NCBI GenBank assembly: GCA_014378805.1 | Contig: JACMMY010000228.1 | Coordinates: forward strand, 1-6,581 | Reading direction: 5' to 3' | DNA length: 6,581 nucleotides | Source of the DNA: Moraxellaceae bacterium | Lineage (GTDB): Bacteria > Pseudomonadota > Gammaproteobacteria > Pseudomonadales > Moraxellaceae | Part shown: positions 1 to 5,474 of the stretch, one piece after another | Layout: every line of letters starts with the position of its first letter | Position numbering within the stretch: position 1 is the stretch's first letter | Notes under the pieces: generated by a model | Seen by the model: only the letters and a program-made list of their open reading frames with translations | Databases searched by the model: none | Told to the model about the DNA's origin: nothing | Position numbers and translations under genes: made by a program

Positions 1-1409
1 AGCTCGGGCAATTACTCTCGACGCGCCGTGACTTGATTCCACCTGATTTGCTCGAACAACTGACGCTATTACAAGACCGCGTACCGCCATTTTCCTATGA
101 CGAAGCAAAAGCACGCGTTGAAACCTCGCTTGGCACCACGCTAGAAGCTCAATTTGCGCGTTTTGATGTACAACCGCTTGCAGCCGCATCGATTGCCCAA
201 GTGCATACGGCCGCATTGCACGATGGTCGGGAGGTCGTTGTCAAAATCGTCCGACCTAATATTCGTCCACAAATCATTCAAGATTTTGAAATATTGACGT
301 GGATTGGGCATTGGTTAGAAGTGCGTGTTGAAGCCGCGCGGGCTTTGCATTTGAGTAAAATCATTGAAGACTATCGCCAAGTCATTCTGAATGAACTGGA
401 TCTGACGCTAGAAGCAGCTAATACCATGCAGATGCGCCATAACTTCTTGGGCTCATCGATGATGTATGTGCCAGAAGTCTATAGCAGCACCACGGATGTG
501 ATGATTGCAGAACGGATTGTCGGTGCACCGGTGTCTGATCTAGCGACCTTTGAGCGCCTCGGCATGGATCGCGCCAAGCTTGCAGAAAAAGGCCTCACGA
601 TATTTTTTACACAAGTCTTCCGTGACAACTTTTTCCATGCGGATATGCATCCTGGCAACGTCTTTATCGAAACGATCAATCCTGCGGAACCGCGTTTTAT
701 TGCGCTGGATTGTGCGATTATGGGCGAACTTTCCGACAATGATCGTTTGGTCATTGCCCGTATGTTACTCGCCGTCATTCAAAGTAATTTCACGCAACTG
801 ATTCAAATTGTTCATCAAGCTGGCTGGATTCCACAAGGCACGGATCAAAACGCTTTGACACGCGATATGCGCCGCGTCGTCAGTCCAATGATTTCTAAAC
901 CCATGGATCAATTGGATTTTGCCGGAATTCTCATGCAGGTCATGGATATCGCACGCCGTTATCATCTCGAAATTCCGCCACAACTGATGCTACTCATCAA
1001 AACTTTAGTTCATGTTGAAGGTCTAGGTCGCGATTTATATCCTCAATTGGATATTTGGAAACTCGCCAAACCGATTCTGACTGAATGGATCAGTGAGCGC
1101 ATGAATCCAATGAAAGCCATCCGCGATTTTGGGCAGCAGTTGCCTGATTTATTGATGGGTGCGACCGATCTACCGGCATTGATGGTTGATAGTCTGCATG
1201 GACTGCGTCAACAAGGTGCTTGGCAAGACAAACAATGGCGCGAACTGCAGCAGTTGCGCATGGACATCATCCAGATGAGACGCCGAGATTGGCTTGCGGG
1301 AAGCGGCTTTATCGGTCTGCTTGCCATTGCAACACAATCCCCTTGGCCAATTGCCTGCATAATGATTTTTTTGGCATTTACCGTCGTTCTCTGGCGCGTT
1401 CTGATCTAA
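1..1409 (+). CDS. ubiB: UbiB, atypical kinase/ATPase of ubiquinone biosynthesis (5' end missing)
   Basis: This is an ABC1/ADCK/UbiB-family protein, an inner-membrane atypical kinase-like ATPase needed for ubiquinone (coenzyme Q) synthesis. The reading frame is open from base 3, and the visible protein begins L-G-Q-L-L-S-T-R-R-D. The first two bases (ag) fit a preceding Lys codon, so the family K-x-G-Q motif sits exactly on the window edge. About 75-80 N-terminal residues should lie upstream, judged from E. coli UbiB (about 546 aa); 468 are visible. Other landmarks in order are the Ala-rich loop A-A-A-S-I-A-Q-V-H (180-206), the beta-strand Lys in V-V-V-K-I-V-R-P (codon 243), N-E-L-D-L-T-L-E-A-A-N (from 390), the catalytic loop H-A-D-M-H-P-G-N (636-659) and the metal-binding D-C-A-I-M-G (708-725). 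Two hydrophobic segments close the protein (about 1290-1406), as expected for UbiB. The position after D-C is Ala where E. coli has Gly. The stop overlaps the mutM start by one base. The family call is very secure; UbiB rather than another ABC1 member rests on the C-terminal membrane segments. Confidence 0.95.
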   Translation, partial: LGQLLSTRRDLIPPDLLEQLTLLQDRVPPFSYDEAKARVETSLGTTLEAQFARFDVQPLAAASIAQVHTAALHDGREVVVKIVRPNIRPQIIQDFEILTWIGHWLEVRVEAARALHLSKIIEDYRQVILNELDLTLEAANTMQMRHNFLGSSMMYVPEVYSSTTDVMIAERIVGAPVSDLATFERLGMDRAKLAEKGLTIFFTQVFRDNFFHADMHPGNVFIETINPAEPRFIALDCAIMGELSDNDRLVIARMLLAVIQSNFTQLIQIVHQAGWIPQGTDQNALTRDMRRVVSPMISKPMDQLDFAGILMQVMDIARRYHLEIPPQLMLLIKTLVHVEGLGRDLYPQLDIWKLAKPILTEWISERMNPMKAIRDFGQQLPDLLMGATDLPALMVDSLHGLRQQGAWQDKQWRELQQLRMDIIQMRRRDWLAGSGFIGLLAIATQSPWPIACIMIFLAFTVVLWRVLI

Positions 1410-2254
1410 TGCCCGAACTTCCAGAAGTTGAGACGACCAAGAACAGTCTTGCTCCACTCATCGGGCAAAAGGTGACTGGCGTTGTCGTACATCAGTCTAG
1501 CCTGCGTTGGCCTGTTCCAAGCGATCTGCATCATCTGCAAGGCCAGACTTTACTTCGACTCGAGCGTCGTGCGAAATATATTCTGGCGTATTTTGGGCTG
1601 GCAGGTGTTGAACAATATACTGCACTGCTCCATCTCGGCATGTCTGGCAGCCTCACTTTAGTTGAGCCTGAGCGTGATCTCCGTAAACATGATCATGTCA
1701 TCCTGATTTTTGAAAATGAATCACTCGAAAAACTGCAACTACGCTACCATGATCCACGCCGTTTTGGCGCAATCCTTTGGCTCAATGAAGACACACAATC
1801 TCTTCTGAGCAAACTCGCGCCTGAACCATTGACTGATGATTTTAATGCTGAATATCTTTGGCAGAAAATTCAGAATAAATCTGCTGCCATTAAAACAGTC
1901 ATCATGGATAACCATATTGTCGTCGGTGTCGGTAATATTTACGCCACTGAAGCACTCTTTCACACCCACATTCATCCTCTACGACCCGCCAAAAGTTTAA
2001 CGATGGTTGAAGTGGCTGCGCTCACTAATGAAATTAAGCGGATATTAACAGCAGCGATTGCGCTTGGCGGCTCAACAATCAGAGACTATGTGAATGGCTT
2101 AGGCGAAAATGGATATTTTCAGCAAACACTGGATGTTTATGGACGTGCCAAGGAACCTTGTCATCATTGTGATACCGTCATTGAGACCGTGAGAATCGGA
2201 CAGCGAGCAAGCGCTTTTTGCCCTCATTGTCAAAAATTAGACAATCCAATATGA
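1409..2254 (+). CDS. mutM: MutM/Fpg, formamidopyrimidine (8-oxoguanine) DNA glycosylase and AP lyase
   Basis: This bifunctional base-excision repair enzyme removes 8-oxoguanine and formamidopyrimidines from DNA and then cuts the abasic site. The protein of 281 aa is slightly longer than the usual 270 or so. It starts M-P-E-L-P-E-V-E, which supplies the N-terminal Pro nucleophile (Pro2, exposed once Met is removed) and catalytic Glu3. The conserved Lys is near residue 56 in R-R-A-K-Y. L-G-M-S-G-S-L and D-P-R-R-F-G follow, then the helix-two-turn-helix region V-V-G-V-G-N-I-Y-A (171-179, Asn176). The C-terminal zinc finger has Cys251, Cys254, Cys271 and Cys274, with G-Q-R-A-S-A-F between the pairs. 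No key residue is missing. An in-frame extension upstream to 1220 exists, but it lies inside ubiB and would bury the catalytic Pro, so the start at 1409 is firm. The TAATG overlap and the absence of an SD-like purine run before the ATG suggest translational coupling to ubiB. Confidence 0.98.
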   Translation: MPELPEVETTKNSLAPLIGQKVTGVVVHQSSLRWPVPSDLHHLQGQTLLRLERRAKYILAYFGLAGVEQYTALLHLGMSGSLTLVEPERDLRKHDHVILIFENESLEKLQLRYHDPRRFGAILWLNEDTQSLLSKLAPEPLTDDFNAEYLWQKIQNKSAAIKTVIMDNHIVVGVGNIYATEALFHTHIHPLRPAKSLTMVEVAALTNEIKRILTAAIALGGSTIRDYVNGLGENGYFQQTLDVYGRAKEPCHHCDTVIETVRIGQRASAFCPHCQKLDNPI

Positions 2255-2304
2255 ATAAATGTTCGCCAATCATGCAAACACTTGCAAGACCAGCAGACTA
2301 GCGT

Positions 2305-2310
2305 TACAGT
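2305..2310 (+). promoter_or_regulatory. Weak candidate sigma-70 promoter for the small exported protein
   Basis: TTGCAA (2282-2287), 17 bases, then TACAGT (2305-2310) matches the -35/-10 consensus at 4 of 6 positions each. Transcription would start near 2317, leaving a leader of about 19 bases that contains the AGGAG ribosome binding site. The 81-base gap after mutM shows no hairpin terminator, so read-through from ubiB-mutM is equally possible. Confidence 0.3.
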
Positions 2311-2324
2311 CACAGTAATAATAA

Positions 2325-2329
2325 AGGAG
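2325..2329 (+). promoter_or_regulatory. Ribosome binding site deciding the start at 2336
   Basis: AGGAG lies six bases before the ATG at 2336. This is the best Shine-Dalgarno match in this part of the window and favours that start. A second site, AAGGA (2352-2356), lies six bases before an in-frame ATG at 2363, so both starts are credible. Confidence 0.7.
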
Positions 2330-2335
2330 TACATC

Positions 2336-2713
2336 ATGGGCACTTTGAGTCAAGGAAAAAAAATGAAAGGCACAATTACTGCAATTGCTTTGGTGAGTAT
2401 GATGAGTGTATCAATGGCGGCATCAGCAACTGATATTGCTGATGATGGTTCATTGAGTCGCCCCTCTGTTTGGTCTATGGGTATTGATGCTGGACTTGTT
2501 AGACCTGTTGGACTTGCTGCGACAATCATTGGCGTAGGCTTATTTGTTGTCACTTTACCCTTCAGTGCTTTGGGTGGAAATGTCGGCGAGAGTGCAGAAA
2601 GACTCGTGGTTGATCCTGCTAAAATGACTTTTTTACGGTGCCTCGGTTGCACGACAGGTCAAGACAATGAAAATCGCGGCGCGCGCGCCATGCACGATAG
2701 TGACTCTCAATAA
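2336..2713 (+). CDS. Small exported or membrane-anchored protein of unknown function
   Basis: The 125-residue product has a signal-peptide-like N terminus: K-K-M-K, then a hydrophobic stretch, then A-A-S-A with likely cleavage near residue 31. A second hydrophobic segment spans about residues 57-78 and contains R-P-V-G-L-A-A-T and L-P-F-S-A-L-G-G-N. A conserved-looking tail region, V-D-P-A-K-M-T-F-L-R-C-L-G-C, follows. From memory, short proteins with the R-P-V-G-L, P-F-S-A-L-G-G-N and E-P-A-x-x-T-F-x-R-P-L-G pattern are widespread in gammaproteobacteria and are sometimes labelled multidrug transporter. That label has no support here, because one helix cannot form a transporter. R-C-L-G replaces the R-P-L-G I recall, adding a C-x-x-C pair (Cys102, Cys105). 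The last 20 or so residues are polar and look disordered. Starting at 2363 would give 116 aa with a more typical M-K signal peptide. A terminator follows at 2744. The gene is secure; its function is unknown. Confidence 0.85.
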   Translation: MGTLSQGKKMKGTITAIALVSMMSVSMAASATDIADDGSLSRPSVWSMGIDAGLVRPVGLAATIIGVGLFVVTLPFSALGGNVGESAERLVVDPAKMTFLRCLGCTTGQDNENRGARAMHDSDSQ

Positions 2714-2743
2714 TTTCTGCAAATAAAGATTTAACCCGATTGA

Positions 2744-2778
2744 TATAAAAAAACGACCTAAAAGGTCGTTTTTTTATA
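2744..2778. terminator. Bidirectional rho-independent terminator between convergent genes
   Basis: This is a perfect 16-bp stem (2744-2759 with 2763-2778) and a three-base loop. The core is CGACCT/AGGTCG, flanked by seven A on the left and seven T on the right. The tracts provide a U-run in both directions. It lies 30 bases after the small exported protein gene and 14 bases after the mscL stop, so it can end both converging transcripts. Confidence 0.93.
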
Positions 2779-2792
2779 AACGATGCAGTCAA

Positions 2793-3221
2793 TTATGGAC
2801 GGCGACGTAATTCATCACGAATTTCTCGCAATAGTCCAACATCTTCAGGTGTAGCAGCTGGTGCGGCAGCAGGTTCATTTTTCTTCATCTTGTTCACTGC
2901 TTTAACCATCATAAAGACGACGATCGCTAGTAATATGAAGTTAATCATAATGGTAATGAAGTTACCATAAGCAAGTACCGCAATATCAGCTTTCTTCAAC
3001 GCATCTAAAGTCGAAAGATTTAGTGGATTGTCACCCAAAATGAAAAACAACTTTGAAAAATCAACTTTCCCACCAAGAATGAAAGAAATGATTGGCATAA
3101 TCAGATCATTCACCAACGAATCAATAATTTTACCAAATGCAGCACCGATGATCACACCGACTGCCAAGTCAATCATATTGCCCTTAATAGCAAAAGTCTT
3201 AAATTCTTGTACGATACTCAT
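2793..3221 (-). CDS. mscL: MscL, large-conductance mechanosensitive channel
   Basis: MscL forms a homopentameric inner-membrane pore that opens under membrane tension and releases solutes during osmotic downshock. The protein is 142 aa (E. coli 136). It has an amphipathic N terminus (M-S-I-V-Q-E-F-K-T-F), then the signature G-N-M-I-D-L-A-V-G-V-I-I-G-A-A-F-G at residues 14-30, which begins pore-lining TM1 (about 15-46). A periplasmic loop (about 47-77) follows, then TM2 (about 78-107), a Lys-rich cytoplasmic edge (K-M-K-K), an Ala/Pro linker (116-124) and the C-terminal bundle helix (L-L-R-E-I-R-D-E-L-R-R-R). Another in-frame ATG lies two codons upstream at 3227, but GGAG at 3233-3230 is eight bases from the chosen ATG and only two from the other. 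The family N terminus also matches the chosen start. It appears monocistronic, with its own candidate promoter and the shared terminator. Confidence 0.97.
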   Translation of the reverse strand: MSIVQEFKTFAIKGNMIDLAVGVIIGAAFGKIIDSLVNDLIMPIISFILGGKVDFSKLFFILGDNPLNLSTLDALKKADIAVLAYGNFITIMINFILLAIVVFMMVKAVNKMKKNEPAAAPAATPEDVGLLREIRDELRRRP

Positions 3222-3229
3222 ACGCATGA

Positions 3230-3233
3230 CTCC
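3230..3233 (-). promoter_or_regulatory. mscL ribosome binding site
   Basis: GGAG on the minus strand lies eight bases before the ATG at 3221. It separates this start from the nearby ATG at 3227, for which the spacing would be only two bases. Confidence 0.65.
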
Positions 3234-3271
3234 ATAAATAATAGTGAGAACAGAAAACAATCCCTTAAATA

Positions 3272-3277
3272 ATTATA
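3272..3277 (-). promoter_or_regulatory. Candidate -10 box of the mscL promoter
   Basis: A perfect TATAAT occurs on the minus strand about 50 bases before the mscL start, giving a predicted leader of roughly 44 bases. I find no good -35 hexamer 16-18 bases upstream (GAAACT at 17), so the promoter may be weak or activator-dependent. The remaining bases up to the typA terminator (3278-3380) show nothing else convincing. Confidence 0.4.
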
Positions 3278-3380
3278 TGCACTGTTTTAAAAGAAGTTTC
3301 GAGTATCTTGATGAGTGTTTCAACTAAATTGATTCATACATCAAACGATCATCTCGTAAAATGGATACCATTACCACAAA

Positions 3381-3416
3381 TAAAAACACCGTCAATTTAT
3401 ATTGACGGTGTTTTTA
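3381..3416 (-). terminator. Rho-independent terminator of typA
   Basis: This perfect 16-bp stem (3381-3396 with 3401-3416) has a four-base loop. The core is CACCGTCAA/TTGACGGTG, with five A and five T at the outer ends. It starts 17 bases after the typA stop on the minus strand and separates typA from mscL. Confidence 0.92.
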
Positions 3417-3433
3417 TTGAATCAGATCAAAGA

Positions 3434-5266
3434 TTAACGACCGTTACGCTTACGCTCGCCTTCAGTCAACCAGCGTTTACGTAGACGAATAGACTTCGGT
3501 GTGACTTCAACTAACTCATCATCTTCAATAAACTCAAGCGCTTGCTCAAGGGTATGACGAATCGGTGGAACCAAAGCAATCGCTTCATCAGTGCCACTGG
3601 CACGGACGTTGGTCAGCTGTTTTGCTTTGGTTGGGTTAACCGCCATATCATCGCTACGCGAATTGATACCAACGATCATGCCTTCGTACACTTCAAGTTG
3701 TGGGTATGCAAATAAGCGACCACGTTCTTGTAATGTAAACAATGCATAACCCAATACAGTACCTTGAACCATCGATACCAACACACCATTTTGGCGTTTC
3801 GCCACAGAACCAGTCTGTGATGGGCCGTAATGGGAGAAGCTTGAAGTCATGATTCCAGTACCTGAAGTCATGGTCAAGAACTCTGAACGGAAACCGATCA
3901 AACCACGTGAAGGCACAGTCGCTTCAATACGGGTACGACCTTTACCATCGACTTCCATATTGGTCATTTCGCCGCGACGTAAGCCCATTTGCTCCATCAC
4001 GCCGCCTTGATGTTGGTCTTCAACATCAAACATGACGTTTTCGTATGGCTCAGACTTCACGCCATCGATTTCTTTCATGATGACTTGTGGACGTGAAACG
4101 CCCATTTCAAAGCCTTCACGACGCATGTTTTCGATCAGAACGGATAGATGCAACTCACCGCGACCAGACACGAGAAAACGATCTGGAGAATCTGTATCTT
4201 CAACACGCAGTGCCACGTTATGAATCAACTCACGATCTAAACGATCACGAATCGCACGTGAAGTCACATACTTACCTTCTTTACCCGCAAAAGGTGAGTT
4301 GTTCACTTGGAATTGCATGCTAACTGTTGGCTCATCGACGGTCAGTGGCGGCAATGCTTCAACGTTGAGTGGATCACACAACGTATCAGAAATATTCAAA
4401 CCTTCCATACCCGTCACACAGACGATGTCACCAGCACGTGCACTATCCACATCGATACGATCAAGACCATGGTAACCCATGATTTTTAGAACACGACCGT
4501 TGCGCTTATTGCCTTCTTTGTCGATGATTGCAACTTGGGTGTTGGTCTTAACCGCACCCCGTTGAATACGACCAATCCCGATAACACCGAGATAGCTTGA
4601 ATAATCAAGACTAGAAATCTGCATTTGGAACGGACCTTCTGGATCGACTTCTGGCGGCGCTACTTTAGCGATAACAGTTTCGAACAGTGGGGTCATGTCT
4701 TCTGCCATCGTTTCGATGGACAGACCCGCAATACCATTAATGGCAGATGCGTAGACGATTGGGAAATCGAGTTGTTCTTCGGTTGCGCCGAGGTTATCAA
4801 ACAGATCAAATACTTGATCTACAACCCAATCCGGACGCGCGCCTGGACGGTCAACTTTATTGATCACAACGATCGGCTTCAGACCCTGAGCAAATGCTTT
4901 CATGGTGACGAAGCGTGTTTGTGGCATTGGGCCATCAACTGCGTCAACTAGCAACAATACAGAATCGACCATCGACAATACACGTTCAACTTCACCACCG
5001 AAGTCAGCATGTCCTGGGGTATCGACGATGTTAATATCGTAAATTTGGCCTGATTTTTTGTCAGTCCAACGAATGGCTGTATTTTTAGCCAAAATGGTAA
5101 TACCGCGTTCTTTTTCGATCGCGTTCGAGTCCATGACGCGCTCTACAGCTTCAGCACGATCACCGAAAGTTCCTGATTGTTGAAGAAGTTTATCAACAAG
5201 TGTTGTTTTACCATGGTCAACGTGAGCGATGATGGCAATATTGCGTAGGTGCAGTAACTCAGACAT
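3434..5266 (-). CDS. typA: TypA/BipA, ribosome-associated translational GTPase
   Basis: TypA is an EF-G-like GTPase that binds the ribosome and is linked in E. coli to 50S assembly at low temperature, stress adaptation and virulence. The protein is 610 aa (E. coli 607). GTPase motifs are intact: G1 A-H-V-D-H-G-K-T (14-21), switch I E-R-G-I-T-I (53-58), G3 D-T-P-G-H-A-D-F (82-89), G4 N-K-V-D (136-139) and G5 S-A-I-N-G (174-178). The beta-barrel domain II, the two EF-G-like domains and the BipA-specific C-terminal domain follow at full length. The protein ends in a very basic tail (R-L-R-K-R-W-L, then E-R-K-R-N-G-R). An upstream ATG at 5341 would add 25 residues with no family support. The chosen M-S-E-L-L-H-L-R-N-I-A-I-I-A-H-V-D matches the family N terminus. 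No Shine-Dalgarno sequence is visible before it. The gene lies between its own terminator and the ompA terminator, so it is probably monocistronic. Confidence 0.98.
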   Translation of the reverse strand: MSELLHLRNIAIIAHVDHGKTTLVDKLLQQSGTFGDRAEAVERVMDSNAIEKERGITILAKNTAIRWTDKKSGQIYDINIVDTPGHADFGGEVERVLSMVDSVLLLVDAVDGPMPQTRFVTMKAFAQGLKPIVVINKVDRPGARPDWVVDQVFDLFDNLGATEEQLDFPIVYASAINGIAGLSIETMAEDMTPLFETVIAKVAPPEVDPEGPFQMQISSLDYSSYLGVIGIGRIQRGAVKTNTQVAIIDKEGNKRNGRVLKIMGYHGLDRIDVDSARAGDIVCVTGMEGLNISDTLCDPLNVEALPPLTVDEPTVSMQFQVNNSPFAGKEGKYVTSRAIRDRLDRELIHNVALRVEDTDSPDRFLVSGRGELHLSVLIENMRREGFEMGVSRPQVIMKEIDGVKSEPYENVMFDVEDQHQGGVMEQMGLRRGEMTNMEVDGKGRTRIEATVPSRGLIGFRSEFLTMTSGTGIMTSSFSHYGPSQTGSVAKRQNGVLVSMVQGTVLGYALFTLQERGRLFAYPQLEVYEGMIVGINSRSDDMAVNPTKAKQLTNVRASGTDEAIALVPPIRHTLEQALEFIEDDELVEVTPKSIRLRKRWLTEGERKRNGR

Positions 5267-5272
5267 GAAAAC

Positions 5273-5299
5273 GCCGCGAATAAATAAAAATGACGCGGC
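5273..5299 (-). repeat. Inverted repeat in the typA promoter/leader
   Basis: GCCGCG (5273-5278) and CGCGGC (5294-5299) form a perfect six-base inverted repeat with a 15-base AT-rich spacer. The arm farther from typA abuts the -10 box. The other ends seven bases before the typA ATG. If transcription starts near 5293, only the proximal arm is in the mRNA, so a DNA-level role is more likely than an RNA hairpin. Confidence 0.6.
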
Positions 5300-5305
5300 A
5301 TTATA
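5300..5305 (-). promoter_or_regulatory. Candidate -10 box of the typA promoter, GC-rich discriminator
   Basis: A perfect TATAAT on the minus strand is followed directly by GCCGCG. Transcription would start near 5293, giving a leader of about 27 bases. The -35 region is poor (best is TCATCA at 18-base spacing, 3 of 6). A GC-rich discriminator is a known feature of promoters repressed by ppGpp and DksA; applying that here is inference. Confidence 0.45.
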
Positions 5306-5378
5306 CAGGAAAATATGACTGATTGATGACCAGTAGGCCAATTGCTACATGAAATAATTATTTTAATCAATAAAACCA

Positions 5379-5412
5379 AAAAAAACAGCCACCCAAGAGT
5401 GGCTGTTTTTTT
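5379..5412 (-). terminator. Rho-independent terminator of ompA
   Basis: This 14-bp stem (5379-5392 with 5399-5412) has a six-base loop. The core is CAGCCAC/GTGGCTG, with seven A and seven T at the outer ends. It lies about 60 bases after the ompA stop on the minus strand and insulates typA. The AT-rich stretch between it and the typA promoter (about 5341-5378) holds no gene. Confidence 0.92.
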
Positions 5413-5418
5413 ATTCGC

Positions 5419-5452
5419 GACTTAGGTCTATTGGATTAAAAAGACTTAGGTC
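5419..5452. repeat. Ten-base direct repeat in the ompA 3' UTR
   Basis: GACTTAGGTC occurs at 5419-5428 and again, identically, at 5443-5452, with 14 bases between. Each copy is nearly self-complementary (GAC and GTC arms), so the two copies could also pair with each other in RNA. Both lie between the ompA stop and its terminator. Confidence 0.75.
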
Positions 5453-5474
5453 GATAATAATGAACGATTGCTAC

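Noticed and set aside
479..983. Minus- and plus-strand open frames inside ubiB
   Set aside because: They overlap the conserved UbiB kinase-like core, whose motifs are intact in the main frame.
1220..1408. Upstream in-frame extension of mutM
   Set aside because: It would overlap ubiB and place residues before the catalytic Pro2, which must be at the mature N terminus.
3308..3344. TTGATG/CATCAA inverted repeat between mscL and typA
   Set aside because: The arms are only six AT-rich bases with 25 bases between them and no extension, so chance is a sufficient explanation.
4032..4951. Several plus-strand open frames of 60-108 codons opposite typA
   Set aside because: They lie antisense within a full-length typA gene, show no recognisable motif, and have no convincing ribosome binding site. 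They are shadows of the coding strand.
5267..5341. Longer typA start at 5341
   Set aside because: The 25 extra residues do not resemble the family, and the extension would span the likely promoter and inverted repeat.
2744..5412. Three terminator hairpins considered as copies of one repeated element or as DNA-uptake sequences
   Set aside because: Their cores (CGACCT, CACCGTCAA, CAGCCAC) are unrelated. They share only the general A-tract/stem/T-tract design of strong terminators.
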